Shown: positions 44,031-52,498 of the stretch, one piece after another
How positions within the stretch are numbered: position 1 is the first letter of the stretch
Layout: each line of letters begins with the position of its first letter
Origin: Bacteroidales bacterium
Lineage (GTDB): Bacteria; Bacteroidota; Bacteroidia; Bacteroidales; Marinilabiliaceae
NCBI GenBank assembly: GCA_022768325.1
Contig: JALEMI010000044.1
Span: 62,001 to 126,000, forward strand
Length of the DNA stretch: 64,000 bases
Reading direction: 5' to 3'
The notes under the pieces: generated by a model
Told to the model about the DNA's origin: nothing
What the model saw: only the letters and a program-made list of their open reading frames with translations
The model's database searches: none
Made by a program: the position numbers and the translations under genes

Positions 44031-45197
44031 CTACGCTATCGGTCTCGCATAATCATTTACATCCTTCGCCGTTATCTCGGCCGCTGGGGCGAGTATCGTG
44101 AGGCGTTCCATGACGTTGCGGAACTCGCGGATGTTGCCCGTCCAGTTGATTTTTTTCAAGGCGTCGATGGCTTCGGGGGTGATGCTTTTCTTAGGCGCAT
44201 TGAGTTCCTGCGCCACGATTTGGAGGAAATAGTCGGCCAGGGCTGGGATGTCGTCGGCCCTGTCGTTGAGCGACGGGACGTTGATGATGATGACTGAGAG
44301 GCGGTGATAGAGGTCCTCGCGGAAACGCCCCGCCTTGATTTCCTCGGCCAAGTTCTTGTTCGTCGCCGCCAGGACGCGGACGTCGACCTTAATCTCTTTC
44401 TCGCCGCCTACGCGCGTGATGGTGTTCTCCTGAAGGGCGCGCAGAACCTTGGCCTGCGCCGGGAGGCTCATGTCGCCAATCTCGTCGAGGAAAAGAGTTC
44501 CGCCATCGGCTTGCTCAAAACGGCCAATGCGTTGCTTCACGGCCGACGTGAATGAGCCTTTCTCATGGCCAAAAAGCTCGCTCTCAATAAGCTCGGACGG
44601 TATGGCGGCGCAGTTGACCTCAATGAAAGGGGAGGCAACACGACGACTGCCCTCATGGAGCGCACGAGCCACGAGTTCCTTGCCTGTGCCGTTAGCCCCG
44701 AGGATTAGGACACGCGCGTCGGTCTGAGCCACCTTGTCTATCATCTCGCGGACGCGGGCCATAGGCTCAGAGTCGCCAATCATCTCGTACCTGTGGGCGA
44801 CCTTCTTTTTCAGGGTCTTTGTCTCCGTCACGAGCGCCCCCTTGTCGAGGGCGTTCTTCACCGTTATGAGCAGACGGTTGAGGTCGAGCGGCTTCTGGAT
44901 GAAGTCATACGCCCCGCGCTTGATGCATTCAACGGCGGTGTCTATATCGCCATGTCCGGAAATCATTATGACGGGGCAGTCGGCCTTCGTCTCCATGATT
45001 TTCGCCAAGACCTCCATGCCGTCCATGGCCGGCATCTTGATGTCTGTCAATACGAGGTCTGGCTTCTCCGCCGTGAATGTCTCTACACCCTTTGCGCCGT
45101 CTTCGGCAAGGGATACAGTGTGGCCCTCCATTTCGAGGATGTCTTTGAGGGTAGAGCGGATGGGACGTTGGTCGTCAATAACTAAAATTTTAGCCAT
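44031..45197 (-). CDS. Sigma-54-interacting response regulator (NtrC family), no C-terminal HTH
   Basis: The 388-residue protein has a receiver (Asp52, LVLTDIKMPAMDG), and a sigma-54 AAA+ domain with Walker A (LGANGTGKELVAR), a GAFTGA variant (KGSFTSA) and Walker B (GGTLFLDEIGD). It stops shortly after the AAA+ domain (DVNDYARPIA), without the usual Fis-type helix-turn-helix. Members of this length are known in Bacteroidetes. It may act from solution on sigma-54 promoters or need a partner for DNA binding. No partner kinase is next to it. Confidence 0.88.
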   Translation of the reverse strand: MAKILVIDDQRPIRSTLKDILEMEGHTVSLAEDGAKGVETFTAEKPDLVLTDIKMPAMDGMEVLAKIMETKADCPVIMISGHGDIDTAVECIKRGAYDFIQKPLDLNRLLITVKNALDKGALVTETKTLKKKVAHRYEMIGDSEPMARVREMIDKVAQTDARVLILGANGTGKELVARALHEGSRRVASPFIEVNCAAIPSELIESELFGHEKGSFTSAVKQRIGRFEQADGGTLFLDEIGDMSLPAQAKVLRALQENTITRVGGEKEIKVDVRVLAATNKNLAEEIKAGRFREDLYHRLSVIIINVPSLNDRADDIPALADYFLQIVAQELNAPKKSITPEAIDALKKINWTGNIREFRNVMERLTILAPAAEITAKDVNDYARPIA

Positions 45198-45227
45198 GGT
45201 CTGTTAGCTTTGTTTGATTGTTTGAGT

Positions 45228-46163
45228 TTAGAGGGCGCCGCTTATTATTTGGCTTACCGCCCCCTGTTTTAGTGCGAAGCTGCACTGATAAAGTCTCTCG
45301 ATGCGGGCTTCGGCAATTACAAAGTTTATAAATATGGCACCGGGGACGATTAGGTCAACGCGTGCGGCATCCATGTGTTTCATGGCTGCGCGTTGTTCTC
45401 TCGTGGAGGTGATAATCTTACGATACGATTCTTCAAAGCAGGGTAGTGGAATCTCGTAGCTTGTCGAGAGTTTGACGTTGAGCAAGGGGTGGTTTCGCGC
45501 GGCGACAAGGGCGGCCATGGTGTCAAATGAGCCCGATGTTCCAATAAGCCTGTCGGTGGGGAACTCGCGCAATGCCTCATAAAGGCCCTGCGTCCCACTG
45601 CGGAAATAGGCCTCAATATCGCGTATCTCCTTAGCGGAGATGGGGTCCGAGGGCTTGAACTTGTCCAAGACGCGGCTCATGCCCACCTCGTAGCTATGCC
45701 GCCAAGCAATCCCGTCTTTGTTGGCAATGATAAACTCACAGCTTCCGCCGCCAATGTCGAGAATCAAGACGCGGCTCATGCCGAGAGGCACGACCTGCTT
45801 AACGCCGTCGAACACCATCTGCGCCTCAGCGTCGCCCGATATGATTTTGACGTCAAAACCAAATCTTGACTTCACAGCCGCCACGAACTCGTCGGCATTA
45901 GTGGCCGAGCGCATGGCGGATGTGCCGATGGCCAGGATGCGCTCCACTCCGCCCACCTGGGCAATGGATTTCACATGGTTCTCAATGGCACCGAGACCTC
46001 GCTGGATGGCTTCCGGCGTTATTAGCCCATCGTTTATGCCACCCTTTCCGAGGCGAGCCGTCTCTTTGGTGCTGCATATTATGTTGTACGAGCCGTCGGT
46101 CCGCGTGTCGACAATAAGCAGGTTGATGGTATTTGTCCCGATGTCGATAATTGCTACTCTCAT
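45228..46163 (-). CDS. Ppx/GppA-family phosphatase
   Basis: The 311-residue protein has the family motifs VAIIDIGTNTINLLIVD, EGD-like ISGDAEAQMVFDG, LDIGGGSCEFI and GTSGSFDTM. It hydrolyses polyphosphate or pppGpp; the shorter length (about 300) fits the single-module Ppx type. It lies 30 bases upstream of the sigma-54 regulator gene on the same strand. Confidence 0.88.
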   Translation of the reverse strand: MRVAIIDIGTNTINLLIVDTRTDGSYNIICSTKETARLGKGGINDGLITPEAIQRGLGAIENHVKSIAQVGGVERILAIGTSAMRSATNADEFVAAVKSRFGFDVKIISGDAEAQMVFDGVKQVVPLGMSRVLILDIGGGSCEFIIANKDGIAWRHSYEVGMSRVLDKFKPSDPISAKEIRDIEAYFRSGTQGLYEALREFPTDRLIGTSGSFDTMAALVAARNHPLLNVKLSTSYEIPLPCFEESYRKIITSTREQRAAMKHMDAARVDLIVPGAIFINFVIAEARIERLYQCSFALKQGAVSQIISGAL

Positions 46164-46202
46164 CGCAAATACTGGTATTGGTCTATTGTTTTGAAATTTA
46201 GT

Positions 46203-47630
46203 CTATTGGGTCAAGATGTCACGCTCTTGGGTACGTCCCTTCAGGGCTTCGGCCTCGACCTCGGCTGTTGTCACGGGGATTCGCTTTTCGCCGACGAGGC
46301 GGCAACCTTTTTCCGTAATCAGGATTTCGTCCTCAATACGGATGCCGCCGAAGTCTTTATATGATTCGAGCCTCTGGAAGTTGATGAACTCCGCGCAATG
46401 TCCCGCTGCCCTCCATCGGTCGATAAGCTCGGGAATGAAGTAGATTCCCGGCTCATCGGTCACGACGTTACCCGCCACGAGTCGCTTGGCCATACGGAGA
46501 GAGCCAAGGCCGAGCTGGTTGACACGTGGTCCTGTCTCGTCGTCATATCCTACAATGTCCTCGCCATAGTTCTCCATGTCGTGAACGTCAAGGCCGAGGT
46601 TGTGGCCAATGCCATGAGGCATGAAGAGGCCAACAGCTCCGGCATTGAGAGCCGCGTCGGTGTCGCCCGTCATGAGACCAATGGCTTTCAGTCCCTCAAT
46701 CATTACGCGGTTGGCGAGCAGGTGCATATCCTTGTAAAATACGCCCGGCGCGGAGTTGGCAATTACGGCCTCATTTGCGGCCAAGACGATGTCGTAAATC
46801 TCTTTCTGACGCGTCGTGAAGCGTCCACCAACGGGCGTGGTGCGGGTGTTGTCCGTGGCGTAATGGTTGGGGCTTTCGCATCCCGCATCGACGAGGAGGA
46901 GCTTGCCGTTTTGGAGGTCGTGGATGTAGCCGTGGTTGTGGAGCGTCTCGCCATGAATGGTGCAAATGGGAGGGAAAGAGACGGCCCCGCCACCCATCAT
47001 GGACTCGTATTGAACGCGCGACATGATGTCGTTTTCCGAAACTCCCTCATGCGCAAGGCGCATGGCGGCAGTGTGGATGTTGTTGGCAAAGACCATTTGC
47101 TTGTCCAGGTCGTCAATCTCGCACTGCTCTTTCACGATGCGCAACGAGACGAGCGCACGAATCAGGCTTTCCGATGCCGATGGCACAACTTGCGCAGGCT
47201 TAATTCCCAACAGCTCCGCAAAGCGTATCACGGTCTCACCCCTATAAGGCGGCACGTAATGCACCTTACGCCCCGCGGACAGGGCGCGGTTCACGACTTC
47301 GGCAAGTGCCTTGAAGGGCATAGCCCTGTCGATTCCCACAAGGGCGGCGCGTTCCTCAGCCGAGGGCATTGGCCCCGTCCAGACGATGTCTTCCATGCTG
47401 ACGTCGTCTGCAAAGAGGGTCGATGTGCCGTTTGCCGTGTCTATTATTGCCGCAAGACCGGGTGTGTCAAGTCCAAAGAGGTAGAGGAATGTGCTGTCTT
47501 GGCGAAAGCGGTAATCGTTGCTCGGATAGTTGAACGGGGCAATGTCGTTGCCGAGGAAGAGCAGGAGGCTGTCCGGCATGAGGCAGGCAAGCCTCTCCCG
47601 ACGGCTGACGTAGGTCTTTGCGCTAAACAT
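46203..47630 (-). CDS. Aminopeptidase P family Xaa-Pro peptidase
   Basis: The 475-residue protein has the creatinase/PepP fold: LLVDAGCESPNHYATDNTR (two metal Asp), HGIGHNLGLDVHD (metal His), VTDEPGIYFIPELI (metal Glu) and GIRIEDEILIT (metal Glu). It removes N-terminal residues before proline, in the cytosol with manganese. It lies 24 bases after recJ. Confidence 0.9.
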   Translation of the reverse strand: MFSAKTYVSRRERLACLMPDSLLLFLGNDIAPFNYPSNDYRFRQDSTFLYLFGLDTPGLAAIIDTANGTSTLFADDVSMEDIVWTGPMPSAEERAALVGIDRAMPFKALAEVVNRALSAGRKVHYVPPYRGETVIRFAELLGIKPAQVVPSASESLIRALVSLRIVKEQCEIDDLDKQMVFANNIHTAAMRLAHEGVSENDIMSRVQYESMMGGGAVSFPPICTIHGETLHNHGYIHDLQNGKLLLVDAGCESPNHYATDNTRTTPVGGRFTTRQKEIYDIVLAANEAVIANSAPGVFYKDMHLLANRVMIEGLKAIGLMTGDTDAALNAGAVGLFMPHGIGHNLGLDVHDMENYGEDIVGYDDETGPRVNQLGLGSLRMAKRLVAGNVVTDEPGIYFIPELIDRWRAAGHCAEFINFQRLESYKDFGGIRIEDEILITEKGCRLVGEKRIPVTTAEVEAEALKGRTQERDILTQ

Positions 47631-47654
47631 GTAGGTAGTGGGATTTTGGGGTGG

Positions 47655-49403
47655 TTATTTTTGTTCTGCGCCGCTTGGGCGTATGTCTTTTATCATGAGT
47701 TGCTCAGCCGCATGACCGCGGAAGGCGTTGCGCTCCATGGTGTAGCAGATGTCGAAAGGCTGCCCCCCGCCGACGACGCTGCTATATTTCGAGCCGAGGC
47801 CAAAACCTATGCCCGAGCGCACGGTGCGGCTGCTTTGGTCAATCATGTCGAGCTTCAAGTGCTGATGGAAATAGCCAAACGTCTTTGAGGTGCTGTAATC
47901 AAATACGCCCTGCGTTACGAATACGGGCCTCGTGTTGCAAGTGCCGAAGGGCTCCATGCGGTCAATCTGTTCGAGCAGCCCTTTGGACATATCGGCGATG
48001 TTGGTTATCAGGTCCACGTCAATTTGCGGACTGCGCTTGGGGTCGGACGCGTGGAGGTTCGCATATTCAATTATTCGCCGTCCAAACTCTTCGACGTTCT
48101 CAATTTTGAGGGTAAGACCCGCAGCGTAGGTGTGGCCACCGAAGTCCTCAAGGAGGTCGGCGCAAGACTCTATGGCCTTGTAGAGGTCGAAGTCGCCAAC
48201 CGACCTGGCACTGCCGGCCGCGAGTGTGGGGTCGGCTTTCGAGCGGGTGAGGATAATCGTCGGGCGGAGGTAGTTCTCGCTAAGGCGTGAGGCGACGATG
48301 CCAATGACGCCCTTGCTCCATTGCGGTTCGTAGAGTACGATGGCGTTGCCACTCAGTAGGGAGGGGTCGGCGGAGAGCTTTCGCAATGCCAGGCGCGTTA
48401 TCTCGCGGTCCAGGTCTTTGCGCTCGTCGTTGCTGTCGTCAATGTCGTGACTTATTGTTTCGGCAATTGCCTTGTCCGCAGTCAAGAGGAGCCGTACGGC
48501 ATCGTTGCCGCTCTTCATGCGGCCGGCGGCGTTGATGCGTGGCCCAATCTTGAAGATGATGTCGGAGATTGTCACGTGACCAGGGGCAACGCCCGCTCTG
48601 GCCATGATGGCGCAGAGACCCATATTGGGGCGGGTGTTGAGGCGTTGAAGGCCGTGATAGGCCAAGACGCGGTTCTCTCCTATCATTGGCACAATGTCCG
48701 AGGCTATGCTGACGACGAGCAGGTCGAGCATATCGTAGAGAACGGTCTTGTCGCGCCCCGTCTTGGAGTAGAGGGCTTCCATGAGCTTAAACCCAACTCC
48801 ACAGCCCGACAGGTTTTTATCGGGATATGGGCAGTCGGGCCTCTTGGCATCGAGGCAAGCGACAACGTCGGGCAATTCGTCGCCCGCTACGTGATGGTCG
48901 CATATTATGAAGTCCACGCCACACTCTCGCGCTTGCCGCATTCTCTCAACGGCCTTGATTCCGCAGTCGAGGGCAATGACGAGCGAGTAGCCGTTTTCAT
49001 AGGCGAAGTCCACACCCTGGCGCGAAATGCCGTACCCTTCGTTAAATCGGTCGGGTATGTAAAAGCCAAGCCGGTCGTCGGAGTCGATAATGTGGCTGAG
49101 AGCCTGGTACACGAGCGACACTGCCGTCACGCCGTCTACGTCATAGTCGCCGTAGATAAGTATTTTCTCGCGCTTTTCGAGGGCTTGCCAGACGCGGTCC
49201 ACTGCGCGGTCCATGTCGCGCATCAAGAACGGGTCGTGAAGTCGTTTTAGGTCGGGGTTGAAAAAGTCAAATGCGGCGGCTGGCGTGTCTATGCCCCTCT
49301 GAATGAGTAGGCTCGCAACGATGGGTGAGATGCCAAGCAACCGGGCCAGCTCGTGGGCTTGGCCGTCATCGGGTTGCTCTTTTATGTTCCAGACTTTTTC
49401 CAT
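47655..49403 (-). CDS. recJ: Single-stranded-DNA-specific exonuclease RecJ
   Basis: I place the start at ATG 49403 (MEKVWNIKEQP), giving about 582 residues; the longer frame to 49454 adds an unlike, proline/arginine-rich tail. DHH-family motifs are DYDVDGVTA and ICDHHVAGDELPD, then GCGVGFKLMEA and the DHHA1 region (GFDLYKAIESC-like GDFDLYKAIESCADL). It degrades single strands 5' to 3' in recombination and repair. Confidence 0.93.
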   Translation of the reverse strand: MEKVWNIKEQPDDGQAHELARLLGISPIVASLLIQRGIDTPAAAFDFFNPDLKRLHDPFLMRDMDRAVDRVWQALEKREKILIYGDYDVDGVTAVSLVYQALSHIIDSDDRLGFYIPDRFNEGYGISRQGVDFAYENGYSLVIALDCGIKAVERMRQARECGVDFIICDHHVAGDELPDVVACLDAKRPDCPYPDKNLSGCGVGFKLMEALYSKTGRDKTVLYDMLDLLVVSIASDIVPMIGENRVLAYHGLQRLNTRPNMGLCAIMARAGVAPGHVTISDIIFKIGPRINAAGRMKSGNDAVRLLLTADKAIAETISHDIDDSNDERKDLDREITRLALRKLSADPSLLSGNAIVLYEPQWSKGVIGIVASRLSENYLRPTIILTRSKADPTLAAGSARSVGDFDLYKAIESCADLLEDFGGHTYAAGLTLKIENVEEFGRRIIEYANLHASDPKRSPQIDVDLITNIADMSKGLLEQIDRMEPFGTCNTRPVFVTQGVFDYSTSKTFGYFHQHLKLDMIDQSSRTVRSGIGFGLGSKYSSVVGGGQPFDICYTMERNAFRGHAAEQLMIKDIRPSGAEQK

Positions 49404-49451
49404 CTGTAAGAGAGGGGAGGCCGCACGGGGAGAGGTGCGGACATATATCCG

Positions 49452-49485
49452 CACATTGCAATATTACTTAAAAATTGTAATGTGG
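49452..49485. repeat. AT-rich inverted repeat before recJ
   Basis: CACATTGCAAT (from 49453) pairs with ATTGTAATGTG (to 49484) with one G-T pair, around an 11-base loop. No T tract follows; role unknown. Confidence 0.55.
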
Positions 49486-49490
49486 GCAAA

Positions 49491-49661
49491 TCAAAAATCC
49501 CCACTCCATGCATCTCTGCCGGAGTGGGGTGTTTTTGGTTCACTGTAACTAACTAACTGTTGTTTCGAGCCGTTGCTCGGACCTCTGGGTTTCACCGTCA
49601 CGGCTTTCCCACGATAACTTTGAATCTCTATTATGAAAACACTCTATTCTCTTGTCTTTTG
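49491..49661 (-). ncRNA. Candidate small RNA A, about 170 nt (paralogue of B)
   Basis: This leftward unit has a TACATTTG -7 box (49668-49675) and ends in a strong terminator hairpin at 49499-49529. It shares with the unit at 49927-50090 the segment TTTTCATAATRGAG 28-29 bases after the -7 box, the 12-mer AGCCGTGACGGT, and a hairpin with an AACG loop (here CGAGC-AACG-GCTCG). It has no protein homologue I recognise. A 38-codon ORF starting at an ATG a few bases after the -7 box (MSKDKRIECFHN...) could be read, so a small-protein mRNA is the alternative. Confidence 0.55.
49494..49537 (-). terminator. Bidirectional terminator hairpin ending small RNA A
   Basis: A perfect 9-bp stem (CCCCACTCC 49499-49507 with GGAGTGGGG 49521-49529). 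T tracts follow on both strands. Confidence 0.9.
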
Positions 49662-49667
49662 ACATTG

Positions 49668-49675
49668 CAAATGTA
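49668..49675 (-). promoter_or_regulatory. -7 box of small RNA A
   Basis: TACATTTG on the minus strand. A conserved upstream element (49720-49735) ends 44 bases before it, exactly as in unit B. Confidence 0.6.
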
Positions 49676-49719
49676 TTTACGTCGCATGGCGTAGCTAAAT
49701 GTTTTCGACAACCGACGCG

Positions 49720-49735
49720 TTTTTGTCAACGAAAG
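49720..49735 (-). promoter_or_regulatory. Conserved upstream element of small RNA A
   Basis: CTTTCGTTGACAAAAA on the minus strand, identical to 49853-49868 on the plus strand, at the same distance from the -7 box. Confidence 0.65.
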
Positions 49736-49852
49736 TGTCGTCTGGGGCAAAAGGGGTCCCGTTTGGGGTGTTTTTGGTCAAGAACTCCCTAATTGACAAT
49801 GATTTACAGGTTCAAGATGCCCTATTCAGGCCGTTGCGGATGACATACTCTC

Positions 49853-49868
49853 CTTTCGTTGACAAAAA
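49853..49868 (+). promoter_or_regulatory. Conserved upstream element of small RNA B
   Basis: CTTTCGTTGACAAAAA, identical to the element before unit A; 44 bases separate it from TACCTTTG at 49913. Confidence 0.65.
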
Positions 49869-49912
49869 GCGTACGAACATTGAAAAATGTATTCAGGTGA
49901 ATTGTGATAGTT

Positions 49913-49920
49913 TACCTTTG
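49913..49920 (+). promoter_or_regulatory. -7 box of small RNA B
   Basis: Perfect TACCTTTG. No clear -33 element; the conserved element upstream may recruit an activator. Confidence 0.6.
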
Positions 49921-49926
49921 TATTGT

Positions 49927-50090
49927 CACGAAGAATGAATAGTGATAGTTTTTCATAATGGAGGTTTTTAGTTGCGTTAGCCGTGACGGTCGACGCGGGC
50001 GAAGGACAACGGTCCACGCTCTGTTTGATTGTGATTTTTTCTCATAAACGACCCGTATGGAACATCCACATACGGGTCGTTTGTTTTTTT
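49927..50090 (+). ncRNA. Candidate small RNA B, about 164 nt (paralogue of A)
   Basis: This rightward unit starts after TACCTTTG (49913-49920) and ends in the terminator at 50046-50090. It shares the segment TTTTCATAAT, the 12-mer AGCCGTGACGGT (49979-49990) and an AACG-loop hairpin (GGAC-AACG-GTCC) with unit A; the hairpin arms differ in sequence but both pair. A 29-codon ORF from the ATG in TAATGGAGG (MEVFSCVSRDGRR...) is possible and shares SRDG with the ORF in A, so peptide coding is not excluded. Confidence 0.55.
50046..50090 (+). terminator. Terminator of small RNA B
   Basis: A 14-bp stem (50046-50059 with 50069-50082), then TGTTTTTTT. Confidence 0.92.
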
Positions 50091-50108
50091 ACCCCATCGG
50101 CATATCCA

Positions 50109-50153
50109 CAAAAAGCAAAGCGGCGCACCATGCCACCCGACATGATGCGCCAC
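50109..50153 (-). terminator. Terminator of trxA
   Basis: On the minus strand GGCGCATCATG pairs with CATGGTGCGCC around a short loop, followed by GCTTTGCTTTTTG. It lies 26 bases after the trxA stop. Confidence 0.8.
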
Positions 50154-50178
50154 CTTTTTCTCGTTGGGCGTGAACAGC

Positions 50179-50493
50179 CTACAAGATGCCGTCCAAGATT
50201 TGAGCCAAGGCCTCTTTGGACTTCAACCCGATGCTCTTCTGAGCGACTTGCCCGTCTTTGAAGAAGAAGATTGACGGAACGGACATTACGCCGCTCTTGG
50301 CCGCAGCATCGCCGCACTCGTCGATGTCGACCTTGTAGAATTTAGCTTTGCCGGCATACTCCTCGGCGAGGGCGTCAAAGTGTGGCGCAAGGGCGCGGCA
50401 TGGTCCACACCATGCGGCACTAAAGTCGACTACAACGACACCGCTTCCTGCTACGGCCGAGTCGAATGTTTCGTCTGTAAGGTTCTCAATCAT
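50179..50493 (-). CDS. trxA: Thioredoxin
   Basis: The 104-residue protein has the WCGPC redox site (AAWCGPCRALAP), the cis-proline region SVPSIFFFKDG and standard length. It reduces protein disulphides in the cytosol. It follows prmC by 21 bases on the same strand. Confidence 0.95.
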   Translation of the reverse strand: MIENLTDETFDSAVAGSGVVVVDFSAAWCGPCRALAPHFDALAEEYAGKAKFYKVDIDECGDAAAKSGVMSVPSIFFFKDGQVAQKSIGLKSKEALAQILDGIL

Positions 50494-50514
50494 TGTTGTT
50501 TACGTTTTTATGTG

Positions 50515-51369
50515 TTAGAGTTTAGTGCAGACCGCAATGCGGTCTTTTCCCAGGTAGTCTTTCCGTATCTCGACATCAGCAAAACCCATGCCACTGAGCA
50601 TGGCGGACATCTCCGTCCCCAGTGCCTCGTTGATTTCAAAAAACAACGCCCCACCGCGAGCCAATAGCCCACCTCGGCATAGTGTGGCAATTCGGCGGTA
50701 GAAGATTAAAGGGTCGTCGTCTGGCACGAAGAGGGCAAGGCCCGGCTCATAATCCAAGACGTTGGCCTCCATCGCCTCGCGCTCCTTTTGCATCACGTAG
50801 GGCGGGTTGCTCACCACGATGTCATACTCTCCCAATTCGTCAACATTGGCCGTCAAGATGTCCACTTTGCGCAGCTCAACACGCCGCCCACTTACGTTCT
50901 GCCTCGCCACGGCGAGTGCTTCGTCCGATACGTCGACGGCCACAACTTTCGGCTCAACAAGCATCTCCGACAATGAGGCGGCAATGCATCCGCTCCCTGT
51001 TCCGATGTCCATGGCTCTTAGTCCTTTCCGCCCTTCGGTCCACTCAACAACGGCCTCGACCAATTGCTCCGTCTCAGGGCGAGGTATGAGCGCCCCCGGT
51101 GCAGAGGCCATCTCTATACCGCAGAAGTCGCAATGTCCCACAACGTATTGCAGTGGCTCGTGGCGGGCCATTCTGTTGGCCATGTCGAGTATTTGCTCCA
51201 CCCGCTCCTCGTCCACAAGGTCTTGCTGATGGAGGGCAAGGTCGGTAAGCGTCCATCGCCATGCTCCGCAAATCAGGGCTCGCTCTGCCGCAGGCGTCTC
51301 GTCACCCATTGCGGGTTTCAAGATTTCCGCGGCTCTGCGCCTAAGCTCAAGGACGCTAACTTGGCTCAT
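50515..51369 (-). CDS. prmC: Peptide chain release factor glutamine methyltransferase
   Basis: The 284-residue protein has an N-terminal helical domain, a SAM motif (AMDIGTGSGCIAASLS) and the NPPY active site (VVSNPPYVMQKE). It methylates the GGQ glutamine of release factors. It is divergent from ribD across 40 bases. Confidence 0.93.
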   Translation of the reverse strand: MSQVSVLELRRRAAEILKPAMGDETPAAERALICGAWRWTLTDLALHQQDLVDEERVEQILDMANRMARHEPLQYVVGHCDFCGIEMASAPGALIPRPETEQLVEAVVEWTEGRKGLRAMDIGTGSGCIAASLSEMLVEPKVVAVDVSDEALAVARQNVSGRRVELRKVDILTANVDELGEYDIVVSNPPYVMQKEREAMEANVLDYEPGLALFVPDDDPLIFYRRIATLCRGGLLARGGALFFEINEALGTEMSAMLSGMGFADVEIRKDYLGKDRIAVCTKL

Positions 51370-51409
51370 TTTTCTATACTTTTACCTCTGTATTAAAGAA
51401 TCGGAAGCA

Positions 51410-52498
51410 ATGGCAAATATAGTCACAATGACGAACCCCGCAAACGACGAACTATTCATGCGTCGCTGTATTCAGCTGGCGCAAAATGCCGAAGGGCGTA
51501 CTTATCCCAACCCCATGGTTGGAGCCGTTGTCGTGTGCGACGGCGTAATAATAGGCGAGGGCTGGCACCACAAGGCCGGCGAGCCACACGCCGAGGTGAA
51601 TGCCATACGCTCAGTGGCGGATTCTCAATTGCTCAGCCGCTCCACCATCTACGTGAGCCTGGAGCCATGCGCTCACCACGGACGTACGCCGCCATGCGCC
51701 GACCTCATCATCCGCTCGCGCATTCCACGCGTCGTAGTCGGTTGTCGCGACTCTTTCGCGCAGGTCGACGGGCGAGGCATTGGCAAGCTTCGCGATGCCG
51801 GTATTGACGTTACCGTGGGTGTCCTGGAGAAGGAGTGCCGATGGCTCAACCGCCGCTTTTTCACCATCCAGGAGAAGAAGCGCCCCTACGTAGTCTTGAA
51901 ATGGGCACAGACAGCCGACGGCTTCATTGGCGACGTTCAGGACGGCATGGCTCGCCAACTATTCATTTCGGGCGCGGAGGCCATGACCATCGAGCATCAC
52001 CGCCGCGCGACGGAGGACGGCATCCTTGTCGGCGCATCGACAGTGCGTGTCGATAACCCGAGCCTCACAACTCGCCGTGTCGATGGCCCGTCTCCTCTGC
52101 GTTTCGTCTTGTCTCCAAGTCTCGGGCTTCCCACCGATGCTAAGCTCTTGACGGATGGGGGGCGAAGCGTGATAATCAACAGGTTAAAGGATGCCGAGGA
52201 GGGTGCGGTTCGCTATGTTAAGCGCGAGCTTAATGGCGACTCTATTGCCGCCGACGCTCTCTCGGTCGTCATGGCGGAAGGTGTTACGTCCGTCATCGTC
52301 GAGGGCGGCGCGCAGACGCTTTCGGCTTTTATAAAGGAGGCGCTGTGGGACGAGGCTTTTGTCTACACTGCCGATGCTCCGCTTGGACATCATGGGGTGA
52401 AAGCACCTGAGATTTTTGGCGAATGCCGTGGCACGGAGCGAGTGGGAACGTGTTCGCTAAGGCATTTGGTGAACGACGGCCTAAAATTCGGAGAGTAA
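51410..52498 (+). CDS. ribD: Bifunctional riboflavin biosynthesis deaminase/reductase
   Basis: The 362-residue protein has the cytidine-deaminase-like zinc site (HAEVNAI, then LEPCAHHGRTPPC) and a C-terminal reductase domain (VLKWAQTADGFIG, GASTVRVDNPSLTTR, VEGGAQTLSAFI). It catalyses two successive steps from the first pyrimidine intermediate of riboflavin synthesis. The 3' end overlaps the convergent comEC gene by 18 bases. Confidence 0.93.
   Translation: MANIVTMTNPANDELFMRRCIQLAQNAEGRTYPNPMVGAVVVCDGVIIGEGWHHKAGEPHAEVNAIRSVADSQLLSRSTIYVSLEPCAHHGRTPPCADLIIRSRIPRVVVGCRDSFAQVDGRGIGKLRDAGIDVTVGVLEKECRWLNRRFFTIQEKKRPYVVLKWAQTADGFIGDVQDGMARQLFISGAEAMTIEHHRRATEDGILVGASTVRVDNPSLTTRRVDGPSPLRFVLSPSLGLPTDAKLLTDGGRSVIINRLKDAEEGAVRYVKRELNGDSIAADALSVVMAEGVTSVIVEGGAQTLSAFIKEALWDEAFVYTADAPLGHHGVKAPEIFGECRGTERVGTCSLRHLVNDGLKFGE

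Noticed and set aside
46398-47888. A 496-codon plus-strand open frame across pepP and the end of recJ
   Set aside because: It spans two well-supported opposite genes with clear metal-binding motifs and shows no recognisable domain.
49404-49454. N-terminal extension of RecJ
   Set aside because: Seventeen residues without resemblance to RecJ; the ATG at 49403 fits the usual N-terminus.
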